This document shows positions 1-7,943 of a stretch of 47,853 nucleotides of DNA, one piece after another; position 1 is the first letter of the stretch; every line of letters starts with the position of its first letter. A program made the translations under genes and the position numbers. This DNA comes from an uncultured bacterium (GTDB lineage: Bacteria; Muiribacteriota; Ozemobacteria; Ozemobacterales; Ozemobacteraceae): the NCBI GenBank assembly GCA_946407375.1, contig CAMJNS010000007.1, positions 1 to 47,853 of the forward strand, read 5' to 3'. The notes under the pieces were generated by a model, which had not been told where the DNA came from, ran no database searches, and saw nothing but the letters and a program-made list of their open reading frames with translations.

Positions 1-201
1 CATGACGTTAAACCCTACTTAGACAAACACAATATGCAACTTAATCCTAATGAAAAAGTTGTTGAAGCTATACACAAAAGACTTGTAGCTACAAATGGCT
101 ATTGTCCCTGTGTGCCAGAACAGACTCCAGACACAATTTGTCCTTGCAAAAAAATGAGGGAAGAAGGACACTGCTGCTGCACACTTTATGTCAAAAAATA
201 A
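1..201 (+). CDS. Ferredoxin-thioredoxin reductase catalytic chain-like protein (5' partial)
   Basis: Frame 1 is open from the first base to a TAA at 199-201, so only the C-terminal 66 residues are present and the start lies outside the window. The piece carries three cysteine motifs in the order of the ferredoxin-thioredoxin reductase catalytic subunit: CPC, nine residues, CPC, eight residues, CCC, followed by TLY. In the family these cysteines bind a 4Fe-4S cluster and form the redox-active disulfide that reduces thioredoxin-like partners. Two things are odd: the last motif is usually CHC, and here the histidine is replaced by a third cysteine; and the first spacer is shorter than the 16 residues of plant and cyanobacterial enzymes. 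The protein is probably cytoplasmic. Its in vivo partner is unknown. Confidence 0.82.
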   Translation, partial: HDVKPYLDKHNMQLNPNEKVVEAIHKRLVATNGYCPCVPEQTPDTICPCKKMREEGHCCCTLYVKK

Positions 202-270
202 TGATTCTTCTCTAAAAAAGTCGTCACTACTTAATAATTGATGAAGAAACGTCAAAATACCTAATTTATT

Positions 271-1029
271 ATGCGTGAACAATTAATCAAAACATTGCAG
301 TCTATAAAATTATGGGAAAGCCACAAATTACTCTGGCTGTCTTCCACATCATCTACAAATGATGATTTAAAACAAATTTGGCGAAATGAAGATTTTTCTC
401 CCATAATAGAAGTGACTGACCTACAAACAAATGGGAAAGGCCAATACAACAGGAAATGGGCTTCTTCTTCCATTGGTCAGTGTTTGATGTTTTCTTTTAC
501 CATTGATATAAAGGAATACGAATTTCCAATATCTATGATTGCAGGGGCAGCTTTAGCTATTGCGTTAGAAGAATTAGGTTTGAAAACTTCAGACTTTTGG
601 CTTAAATGGCCTAATGACATTTGGGTTAACAATAAAAAGTTATCAGGAATCCTCACAGAATCTACAACAATTAAAAATGGGATTAGATCGGTAGTTGGCA
701 TAGGAATAAATATTCTTCCATTACAAGACGACTCTGTCAATGCAACTTCTCTAGAAGAAAACGGAATAAATACCACCAGAGAAGAGTTATTAAATGTATT
801 TTTTAAATCATTCGACAGAGTTTTTAATAGTTCTGCTTCGCAACAGGCTTATTATTGGAAAAAATATGCTGGTCAATTTTTCCAAAGAAAATTTAAAGTT
901 CAGGCTCCAAATCAACCAGCTTATATAGCCAAAGCTGTTTCTATAAAAGAAGACGGCAGATTAATTGTTAAAACTTCTAAGGAAGAAGAAAAAGAAATAA
1001 TCGCCGCTTCTTTATTTCCAATTGTTTAA
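271..1029 (+). CDS. birA: Biotin--[acetyl-CoA-carboxylase] ligase, no DNA-binding domain
   Basis: This 252-residue protein matches the BPL/LplA/LipB catalytic fold, which makes biotinyl-AMP and transfers biotin to a carrier lysine. Visible motifs are the adenylate-binding loop NGKGQYNRKW (residues 54-63, a variant of GRGRxGRxW), KWPNDIW (112-118) and the following KLSGILTE. The small C-terminal domain is present (about 205-252). It begins directly with the catalytic domain and lacks the N-terminal helix-turn-helix of E. coli BirA, so it should be a ligase only, not a repressor. No strong ribosome site precedes the ATG. It ends 3 bases before the convergent DUF4250 gene, which leaves no room for a terminator. 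Confidence 0.93.
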   Translation: MREQLIKTLQSIKLWESHKLLWLSSTSSTNDDLKQIWRNEDFSPIIEVTDLQTNGKGQYNRKWASSSIGQCLMFSFTIDIKEYEFPISMIAGAALAIALEELGLKTSDFWLKWPNDIWVNNKKLSGILTESTTIKNGIRSVVGIGINILPLQDDSVNATSLEENGINTTREELLNVFFKSFDRVFNSSASQQAYYWKKYAGQFFQRKFKVQAPNQPAYIAKAVSIKEDGRLIVKTSKEEEKEIIAASLFPIV

Positions 1030-1032
1030 AGA

Positions 1033-1215
1033 TTACCAGAATTTATTATTTTCTTGGTCGTATTCAAAACCTGAACTCTTGAGAGTTTCTTCTAGCTCTT
1101 TACGATTAATATTTAGTGTTGAGCATAATTCTTCTAGAGAAGAAAACTCGTCTCTGAGTTTCAGATTAATAAAACTAAGTAACATTACAGGGTCTTTTGG
1201 TAAGTTTTCATTCAT
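1033..1215 (-). CDS. DUF4250 domain protein
   Basis: This 60-residue protein covers the whole small DUF4250 family: an N-terminal LPKDPVMLLSFINLKLRD segment, then a helix-turn-helix-like segment (SSLEELCSTLNINRKELEETL) and a closing GFEYD. The function of the family is not known; the central pattern resembles a short winged-helix or sigma-like DNA-binding element, which is only an inference. It lies 18 bases downstream of surE on the same strand and is probably cotranscribed with it. No signal peptide or membrane segment is present. Confidence 0.8.
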   Translation of the reverse strand: MNENLPKDPVMLLSFINLKLRDEFSSLEELCSTLNINRKELEETLKSSGFEYDQENNKFW

Positions 1216-1233
1216 TTTTATATCTGTCTAAAG

Positions 1234-2001
1234 TTACTTAATGTTCTTACACATTTCTTTTAAGCTATCCATTAAAGAATAAGCAGTATAATCTCTATTT
1301 AATGGAGTTATAGAAACATAACCATCGGCAACCGCATTATTGTCACAATCAGGATTTTTATCTATAACAACAGGCTTACCATTTACCCAATAATAAGGTT
1401 TACCATAAGGATCTACTCTTTTTTCATAGCCCCCTCTATATTCGATAAAGCCCATTTTCGTTGTTTTTATACCCTTTATTTCATTTTCAGGTAAATTAGG
1501 AACATTTATATTATAGACAAAATTTTTGTCAGCCTTTGTTTCAATAAGCTTTCTAGCACATTTCAAACCCCATTTTGCAGCAACAGTATAATCTACATCT
1601 GCAGAGTAACTATTTAGAGAAACAGCTAGAGAAAGAGTTTCAATATAGGCTCCCTCATATGCAGCAGCAACTGTTCCAGAATACATTATGTCACAACACA
1701 TATTAGGTCCTTTATTAATTCCACTTACAACTAAATCTGGTTTTTCAGGTGCCAAGAAATCAATACCAATCTTAACACAGTCAGCAGGAGTTCCAGTAAC
1801 AGCAAAAGCTTTTACATTAGGAACCTCAAAAGGAACTTCTTTTACCCTAAGTGGAGAACCGAGAGTTAATGCATGACTAGCAGCACTTCTTTCAACATCT
1901 GGTGCAAAAATATAGACTTCTCCCAATTCACTCATAGCTTTAGCAAGAGCTATTATTCCTGGGAAATGAATGCCATCATCATTTGAAATTAATATTCGCA
2001 T
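1234..2001 (-). CDS. surE: 5'-nucleotidase SurE
   Basis: SurE is a metal-dependent phosphatase that dephosphorylates nucleoside 5'/3'-monophosphates and some polyphosphates and is linked to stress survival. The 255-residue length is typical. The N-terminal ISNDDGIHFPGI supplies the paired aspartates that bind the metal. Other family motifs are TGTPADCVKIGI, SGINKGPN and YSGTVAAAYEG. A GGAG ribosome site (CTCC on the plus strand at 2007-2010) sits at good spacing before the ATG. The gene diverges from ptsI across a short region holding a 16-bp palindrome, so the two may share regulation. It is followed on the same strand by the DUF4250 gene. Confidence 0.96.
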   Translation of the reverse strand: MRILISNDDGIHFPGIIALAKAMSELGEVYIFAPDVERSAASHALTLGSPLRVKEVPFEVPNVKAFAVTGTPADCVKIGIDFLAPEKPDLVVSGINKGPNMCCDIMYSGTVAAAYEGAYIETLSLAVSLNSYSADVDYTVAAKWGLKCARKLIETKADKNFVYNINVPNLPENEIKGIKTTKMGFIEYRGGYEKRVDPYGKPYYWVNGKPVVIDKNPDCDNNAVADGYVSITPLNRDYTAYSLMDSLKEMCKNIK

Positions 2002-2036
2002 ATTTGCTCCATAAAAAATAATAATATAAATAAAAC

Positions 2037-2065
2037 TTGATAGGTTATTTAACCTATGATAAAAT
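2037..2065 (+). promoter_or_regulatory. Sigma-70-type promoter of the ptsI operon
   Basis: TTGATA (2037-2042) and TAAAAT (2060-2065) are separated by exactly 17 bases and lie 31 bases before the preferred GTG start of ptsI. Both hexamers match the housekeeping consensus at five of six positions. This is a pattern match only; no transcription start is known. Confidence 0.55.
2041..2056. promoter_or_regulatory. 16-bp palindrome between -35 and -10, candidate operator
   Basis: TAGGTTA-TT-TAACCTA is a perfect inverted repeat with 7-base arms and a 2-base centre. It fills most of the spacer of the ptsI promoter, where bound protein would block RNA polymerase, and also lies in the surE leader. The binding protein is unknown. 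The half-site resembles the TTAGGTTAG half of classical DtxR operators, but this is suggestive only. Confidence 0.5.
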
Positions 2066-2095
2066 ACCGCAACTTTGTTTTCAAGGTTTTTAAAA

Positions 2096-3838
2096 GTGAA
2101 AGGTTTATCTATATCGCCCGGCTATGCTTTGGGTAAAATATATTGTCTAAAACATTTTCAGCTAGAAAGTTTACCAGCTGAAGATGTTGTTGAGATTAAC
2201 ATTGAAACAGAAATAGAACGTTTCAATGTTGCTTTGGATATTTCACGCAATGAAATCATCCAAATGCTTGATATGCCACAAATTAAAAGCAGTGCTGAAA
2301 TTTCTAACATTTTTCAAGCTCACCTGACTTTAATAGATGATCCTGACCTCAGAAAAGAAATAATTAAACGTATTAAAGAACAGAAACAAAGTTGCCAATC
2401 AGCGGTTGGAAGAGTCATAAAAGACTACAGCACTTTCTTCAAAAACCTTCCAGACCCACAGTTTCAAAGTAAAGCTATAGACATTTTAGATATTGGCAAA
2501 CGTATTCTTAAAAACTGCCAAAAATCTAAGAACCCTACAACTAAACTTGAAGAACTAGAAGAAGGGATGATTGTTCTTGCAGAAGATTTAACTCCATCAG
2601 ATATGATGACTTTAGATCCTTCAAGAATACTTGGCATTGCCATAGAAGAAGGCACTACAACTTCTCACGCTGCAATAATGGCTAGGTCTTTAGGTATTCC
2701 AGCATTAATTCAGGTTAAAAACCTGATGAAGAAAGCCAAAGATGGAGCTTTTGCTATCATAGATGGTTCTTCAGAACAAATAATACTGAATCCTGACGAA
2801 AAGGTAAAACGCAAGTATCAAGAAGAATACTTAGAATACCAAAATAAGCAACGTCGTATGTATGAAGTTCTTTCTGAACCTTCAGTAACAAAAGACGGTG
2901 TTGAAATCCAGCTCAAAGCCAATGTTGGACAACTTAGTGATATAGAACAAGCTGTTAAAAATAATGCTTATGGTGTTGGACTTTATAGAACTGAATTTGC
3001 CTATTTGACAAGACGAACCTTTCCTACAGAAGAAGAACTTTATGAAAGTTATTCAGAAGCATTAAAGAGAATGAATGGGAATCCTATCGTTTTCCGCACA
3101 ATTGATTTGGGTGGCGATAAAATTTCTCATCTCACAGGAAATAACATTGAACAGAATCCTGAATTAGGCTGGCGTGCGATAAGGATTTCATTGGAATGTA
3201 AAGATTTATTTGAAACCCAATTGCGTGCCATACTAAGAACTGCTTCCGATGGAGAAAAAGACCAAGTTCGTATTTTGTTTCCAATGATTTCTAGCATGGA
3301 AGAACTAACAGAAGCTAAAAACATTCTTTTTGAAGTCAAAGATAAGATGATAAAAGAAGGTTTGAATATTCCACGCAAAATAAAAATAGGAATCATGGTA
3401 GAAGTTCCTTCTGTTGCGATAATGGCTGATTTGTATGCAAAAGAAGTAGACTTTTTTGCCATAGGCAGTAACGATTTAGTTCAATATACTCTAGCAGTAG
3501 ATAGAACTAATCCAAAAGTAACTCACCTTTATAGACCAACAAACCCAGCCGTTCTGTATTTGTTAAAGAGTATTGTTGAAGCCGCTGAAAGGAACCACAT
3601 AGGTGTTTGTATCTGTGGCGAAATAGCTGGCGATATAAAATATACTATAATGCTTATAGGATTAGGTCTACAAGAACTATCTATGAATTCAGTTCTTATT
3701 CCTGCAGTAAAAAATATAGTTCGCAATATTTCATTGGAAGAAGTTAAAAAGCTTATAGCTCCTTTATTAGAAATGAAAAGTTCTGCTGAAATTGAAGCAG
3801 AATTAAGTAAGCTCAATAATAAGTTAGGTTTGCTGTGA
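2096..3838 (+). CDS. ptsI: Phosphoenolpyruvate-protein phosphotransferase (PTS enzyme I)
   Basis: Enzyme I takes phosphate from phosphoenolpyruvate and passes it to HPr, starting the PTS phosphorelay in the cytoplasm. From the GTG start the protein has about 580 residues, the usual size. It shows the N-terminal GLSISPGYALGK segment, the phosphohistidine loop GTTTSHAAIMARSLGIPA with His near 191, the PEP-binding barrel motifs (YRTEF, FRTIDLGGDK, FAIGSNDLVQYTL) and the active-site CGEIAGD. I prefer GTG 2096 because AAGG (2083-2086) lies 9 bases upstream; a TTG at 2075 would add seven residues. There is no GAF domain, so it is not a classical PtsP. No HPr or sugar permease is in the window, so its role (sugar uptake or a regulatory PTS) is open. 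Confidence 0.93.
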   Translation: MKGLSISPGYALGKIYCLKHFQLESLPAEDVVEINIETEIERFNVALDISRNEIIQMLDMPQIKSSAEISNIFQAHLTLIDDPDLRKEIIKRIKEQKQSCQSAVGRVIKDYSTFFKNLPDPQFQSKAIDILDIGKRILKNCQKSKNPTTKLEELEEGMIVLAEDLTPSDMMTLDPSRILGIAIEEGTTTSHAAIMARSLGIPALIQVKNLMKKAKDGAFAIIDGSSEQIILNPDEKVKRKYQEEYLEYQNKQRRMYEVLSEPSVTKDGVEIQLKANVGQLSDIEQAVKNNAYGVGLYRTEFAYLTRRTFPTEEELYESYSEALKRMNGNPIVFRTIDLGGDKISHLTGNNIEQNPELGWRAIRISLECKDLFETQLRAILRTASDGEKDQVRILFPMISSMEELTEAKNILFEVKDKMIKEGLNIPRKIKIGIMVEVPSVAIMADLYAKEVDFFAIGSNDLVQYTLAVDRTNPKVTHLYRPTNPAVLYLLKSIVEAAERNHIGVCICGEIAGDIKYTIMLIGLGLQELSMNSVLIPAVKNIVRNISLEEVKKLIAPLLEMKSSAEIEAELSKLNNKLGLL

Positions 3839-4362
3839 AAAAACAATTTTTACAACTGTTATTTTTAACATTAGTAATATTAACTATTTTAGGCTGTGGT
3901 CATTCAAGCCCTGCTTCAGCTCAGTATAAGAACCAAAATCCTAATTTATATGAACCTCAAAATCTGCCAAAAACAGAAGCAACTTTTAATGGTCATAAAC
4001 TTTGGCTTATGGTTGCAAAAACTGACTATGAAAAAGCAAAGGGTTTAATGTTTTACAGAGAACTTGCTTCTGATACTGGAATGTTATTCGTTTATGATTA
4101 TTCCCATAAAATGTCTTTTTGGATGATGAATACACGCATTCCATTAGATTTAGTATTCTTCTCCGAAGATTTAACAGTAACAGAATATATACCCAATATG
4201 ACTCCTGGTTATGGTAAAAAAACCGATACTTTACCTCACTACAATTCCAATGAACCAGCAAGATACGCTCTAGAACTTAATGCAGGTTTAATAGAAAAAT
4301 TAGACATAAAAATTGGCGATAAGCTTGAAATCCCTCAAATATTTCTATATTCTGATTATTAA
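3835..4362 (+). CDS. DUF192 family lipoprotein
   Basis: This 175-residue protein begins with a lipoprotein signal peptide with lipobox LTILGC (Cys21), so the mature protein should be membrane-anchored outside the cytoplasm. The remainder is a DUF192 domain: KLWLMVAKTDYEKAKGLMFY, then the family core with GMLFVYDY, SFWMMNTRIPLDLVFF and a closing ALELNAGLIEKLDIKIGDKL. The function of DUF192 is unknown. It starts with GTG overlapping the last four bases of ptsI (GTGA), which implies translational coupling, and its own TAA shares one base with the next ATG. An overlap of this kind between enzyme I and an envelope lipoprotein is not an arrangement I recognise. Confidence 0.85.
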   Translation: MKKQFLQLLFLTLVILTILGCGHSSPASAQYKNQNPNLYEPQNLPKTEATFNGHKLWLMVAKTDYEKAKGLMFYRELASDTGMLFVYDYSHKMSFWMMNTRIPLDLVFFSEDLTVTEYIPNMTPGYGKKTDTLPHYNSNEPARYALELNAGLIEKLDIKIGDKLEIPQIFLYSDY

Positions 4363-6968
4363 TGTCATCAAAAATTTCAAATCTAATAATACGGGTTACA
4401 GGATTAGTAGTTACTGCTCTACTTTTGATTCAACCTTGGCTAGTTAAATTTAATTTTCTAGATCCTTTTATTGTTATGGGTTGGACAGGGATTATAGCAG
4501 CAATTCTTTCTATTTCTGTTTCTTCCTTAGTATTAGCCTTTTATAGACCAGCAAAAGGCTTCAATACTCTTACAGCAACTTTGTCTATCATCTTTGTTGC
4601 GATAGGAATTTCCCTATATAAAACGAATTACAATATCTGCCTTAGAGTTTCTATGATAGCCATTGGGATAGTTGCCTGTATAGGTAGTTTGAGATTATTC
4701 AGAAAAAGCATAGACAATTATAGTATTGCAGGAATGATTTCACTAAGTGGCTTTTTTATGGCCATTTATGCCATTTGCCAATTTTATGGTCATGATTTCC
4801 TGTTGCAAAGCCAATATCAAGTCGTAGGCACTTTAACTAATCCCAATTTTTTAGGTTTGTTTTTATGCCTGACCACTTCTATTTCTTTTGGATTAGTAGC
4901 TGAATTTTATAAAAAAGGTCTTTTAAAAAACCTTTGGATATTTTCTTTCTTCTTTTTAACTCAATTTGGGGTAATATTTTTACTGGGTAAATCAGGTCAT
5001 TTACTTAGCGTCCTTTTTATGATTCTTATTTGGTTTTGGTCTAATCTTTTTAAAATTTCAGGGAAAATATCTAGAAAATCTCCTATAATAGTCGGTTTTT
5101 TCATAGCTCTTTTTTGCCTTGGTTTTCAATGGCTAATTTTTAATCAAACTATTAAGTATCCCTGGAATAAATTAACTAAAGTTCCATATAATGCTCAATC
5201 TTTTGTTTCAAGAATTATCCTATGGCAAATGGGGTTTGAAATTTTTAAAGAGCATTCATTAACAGGAGCTGGAGTTGGGGCTGTTCCATATATTATGCCT
5301 TTAAAACGACCTCCTACAGGTTCTTTGCTTGGATTAAAAATATATAATGATGACCCCCATAATATTGTTATTTCTATACTTGCTGAAACAGGTTTTTTAG
5401 GTCTTTGGGGGTTTTGCTCACTTCTTGTAGCAATCTACGGCTGCTTTGCAAGAAAAAATACTAAATACGAGCCCGATATTGAAACTGAGCCAATCAAGGA
5501 AAATCATTCTGATGATGATTTCTCTAAAATAAAAAAAGAAATGCCTAAGTCTATTATCATTACAACAGAGGATGGACGAGAAATTAGAAATGATTCAGAC
5601 AAAGCGGAATCTGATGAGATAGAATTTCCTTGGTTTATTTCTCTAATTATGCTTATTATTCTTTATCTCGGCTTCCAGTCTGGTTTTATCGGGAAGGATT
5701 ATATACCGGCATTTATCACTTTAATGATTATAACTTTTGGAATAGGAACGTCCTTCTTTAACAACTCAGTTAAAACCACTAAAAATGATTTTTATTTCTT
5801 AGGCAAATCTACATTAGTAGCTATTTTCACTTTTGTTTTTTACGGATTGTATAACAACGTAATATCAATAATACCTCTTAGTCTTTTTATTGTTACAATT
5901 ATAAGTCTTCATTTTTCCTGCTGTTTACCGGATATAAGATTTAAACAACGAATAACAGGTATTTCTTTATTATTCATATTGTTACCTGTTGTATATGGCT
6001 TTCTAACTTGTTTCTTTGAAAAGACTTATGATAAAGAACAGACTTATTTAACAGAAGGTGCTATAAGCGATTCTGAAAATAGATACGAAGATTCAGAAAA
6101 ATCTTATTTTTCCGCTATTAATAATGATCCACAATGCTTGAGAGCCTATTATGGTTTAGCAAAAGCCCTGTATTATCAAGGAAAAGCAGAAGAAGCACAA
6201 GATATATTTACTCAGTTAGATTCTATGGTTCCTAATATTTACAGGTCAAAATATGAAATAGCCAAAATTTCATTTGAAAAAGGGAAAATATTAGAAGCCC
6301 ATAGATTCGCTATAAATAATCTTAAATGGGCTGAAGACCCCATGTCATACGAATTACTAGGAAAGATTCTATTAGTTGAAGGTCGAAGACCTGAAGCTGA
6401 AGAAATATTTAAAGAAGGTCTTTTAGCTATACCTGCTAATCAAGAAGAAAGAATTTACGCAGACTGGATAAGATTGAATCTAGCGGCGTTAGCTATAGAA
6501 AAAGGTGATAACAAAAATAGCAAAAAATATATAATGCAGATACATAGCGAAGTTTCCCAAAATATAAATGCCTTATATATAAAGGGAATGATTTTTATCT
6601 TTGAAAAGAAATATGATGAAGCTCTAGAAATATTTGAAGAAGCACTAAAAAGCTATTCTCATATTCCAAGAATACTCAATGCAACAGGTTATGTATTAAC
6701 TATAACAAATAAAGACCTAGATCGAGCTCAAATTCTATTAGAAACAGCTTATGATATTTTAAAACAAGACCAACAATCTTCTAAATATGATTACTTAATG
6801 GTTGCAAACAGTTTAGGGAAGTTATATCTAAAACAAAATAAATTGCAACAGGCTGGGGAACTTCTAAAACTCTCATATGAAGAAACTCCCGATGAATTGA
6901 AAGAACTAAAAGCCGAACGTCTTAAAGATTTAAATGATTTTTATAACTCTTTTAGCAAAGCAGAATAA
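4362..6968 (+). CDS. O-antigen ligase-like membrane protein with C-terminal TPR domain
   Basis: The 868-residue protein starts with many hydrophobic helices (about residues 10-365 and again 425-560). The Wzy_C/O-antigen ligase signature is the loop with DDPHNIVISILAETGFLG near 329-346, preceded by the GAGVGAVPY segment; the conserved His of this loop is needed by WaaL-type enzymes. Members ligate or polymerise lipid-linked glycans on the periplasmic face of the inner membrane. A charged insert (about 368-424) interrupts the membrane region. The last 300 residues are a series of TPR-like helical hairpins, probably for protein contacts. It overlaps the DUF192 gene by one base (TAATG). No glycosyltransferases or LPS genes are nearby, so the glycan substrate cannot be named. 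Confidence 0.82.
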   Translation: MSSKISNLIIRVTGLVVTALLLIQPWLVKFNFLDPFIVMGWTGIIAAILSISVSSLVLAFYRPAKGFNTLTATLSIIFVAIGISLYKTNYNICLRVSMIAIGIVACIGSLRLFRKSIDNYSIAGMISLSGFFMAIYAICQFYGHDFLLQSQYQVVGTLTNPNFLGLFLCLTTSISFGLVAEFYKKGLLKNLWIFSFFFLTQFGVIFLLGKSGHLLSVLFMILIWFWSNLFKISGKISRKSPIIVGFFIALFCLGFQWLIFNQTIKYPWNKLTKVPYNAQSFVSRIILWQMGFEIFKEHSLTGAGVGAVPYIMPLKRPPTGSLLGLKIYNDDPHNIVISILAETGFLGLWGFCSLLVAIYGCFARKNTKYEPDIETEPIKENHSDDDFSKIKKEMPKSIIITTEDGREIRNDSDKAESDEIEFPWFISLIMLIILYLGFQSGFIGKDYIPAFITLMIITFGIGTSFFNNSVKTTKNDFYFLGKSTLVAIFTFVFYGLYNNVISIIPLSLFIVTIISLHFSCCLPDIRFKQRITGISLLFILLPVVYGFLTCFFEKTYDKEQTYLTEGAISDSENRYEDSEKSYFSAINNDPQCLRAYYGLAKALYYQGKAEEAQDIFTQLDSMVPNIYRSKYEIAKISFEKGKILEAHRFAINNLKWAEDPMSYELLGKILLVEGRRPEAEEIFKEGLLAIPANQEERIYADWIRLNLAALAIEKGDNKNSKKYIMQIHSEVSQNINALYIKGMIFIFEKKYDEALEIFEEALKSYSHIPRILNATGYVLTITNKDLDRAQILLETAYDILKQDQQSSKYDYLMVANSLGKLYLKQNKLQQAGELLKLSYEETPDELKELKAERLKDLNDFYNSFSKAE

Positions 6969-6970
6969 TA

Positions 6971-7933
6971 TCATTTTAAATTTAAGTTTCGTAATTTAAC
7001 AAAGAGATTCTTGCGATGCATACCCGAAATTCTTGCCGCTTCCGACAAATTTCCATTTGCCCGTTGAAGTAAAGCATTAAAGTATTCTCTCTCAAAACTT
7101 TCTAAAATCATTTCCTTAGCAGACTTATAATCCATATTTAGCAAACCATCAGATATAAACTGTTTGTTTTCTAATTCAATTTTGCTTTTAAATTCCTGAT
7201 TCTTTTTATCTATTATTTTTTCATCGCCGAGAACAATAGTTTTTTCTATTAGATTTTGTAATTCTCGAATGTTTCCAGGCCAATTATATTGAAATAATTT
7301 CCCTATGAAGTGGTCAGAGAAAGGTTTATATGGCTTGTTAAACTTTTTATATAATTGACGTGAAAAATTCTCTACCAATTCAGGAATGTCTGCTAGCCTT
7401 TCTCTTAAAGAAGGGAGTCTGATATTGATAACATTTAATCGATAAAACAAATCTTCTCTAAATGTTCCTAATGCGATACATTCATTCAAATCTTTATTTG
7501 TAGCTGCTATAACTCTTGTATCTACTCTAATATTTTGAATTCCGCCAACTCTAACAAATTCTCTTTCTTGTAAAACTCTTAAAAGTTTTACCTGAGTAGC
7601 TAAATTCATTTCACCAATTTCATCTAGGAAAATGGTTCCTGTGTTAGCTACTTCAAACTTTCCAAGTTTTCTCTGAAAAGCCCCAGTAAATGAACCTTTT
7701 TCATAACCAAAAAGTTCACTTTCAATCAAATTTTCAGGGATAGCAGCACAATTGATTTTTACGAAGGGATTTTTACTTCTTTTACTTTGTTGATGAAGAG
7801 CTTGAGCAATAAGTTCTTTTCCTGTCCCTGATTCTCCAGTAATTAAAACAGTTACATCGTTGTCCCCTATTCTGTCTAATAATTCAAAAACCTCAAGCAT
7901 CGCTTGACTAGAACCAACAATACGGGGTTTCAT
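6971..7933 (-). CDS. Sigma-54-dependent transcription activator without receiver domain
   Basis: This is an enhancer-binding protein of 320 residues that starts almost directly with the AAA+ domain. Walker A is GESGTGKE (33-40), the sigma-54 contact loop reads GSFTGA instead of the usual GAFTGA, and Walker B is [11 protein letters not shown] Fis-type helix-turn-helix closes the protein ([25 protein letters not shown]). With no receiver, GAF or PAS domain it resembles PspF in size and layout, so its activity is probably controlled by a partner protein. It is the last gene of an operon with a LolA-like protein and a membrane TPR protein, and these are natural candidates for sensing an envelope state. 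I saw no -24/-12 promoter in the nearby gaps. Confidence 0.93.
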   Translation of the reverse strand: MKPRIVGSSQAMLEVFELLDRIGDNDVTVLITGESGTGKELIAQALHQQSKRSKNPFVKINCAAIPENLIESELFGYEKGSFTGAFQRKLGKFEVANTGTIFLDEIGEMNLATQVKLLRVLQEREFVRVGGIQNIRVDTRVIAATNKDLNECIALGTFREDLFYRLNVINIRLPSLRERLADIPELVENFSRQLYKKFNKPYKPFSDHFIGKLFQYNWPGNIRELQNLIEKTIVLGDEKIIDKKNQEFKSKIELENKQFISDGLLNMDYKSAKEMILESFEREYFNALLQRANGNLSEAARISGMHRKNLFVKLRNLNLK

Positions 7934-7943
7934 TTAAATATCC

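Noticed and set aside
2075..2095. TTG start for enzyme I
   Set aside because: GTG 2096 has AAGG 9 bases upstream and yields the normal family N-terminus.
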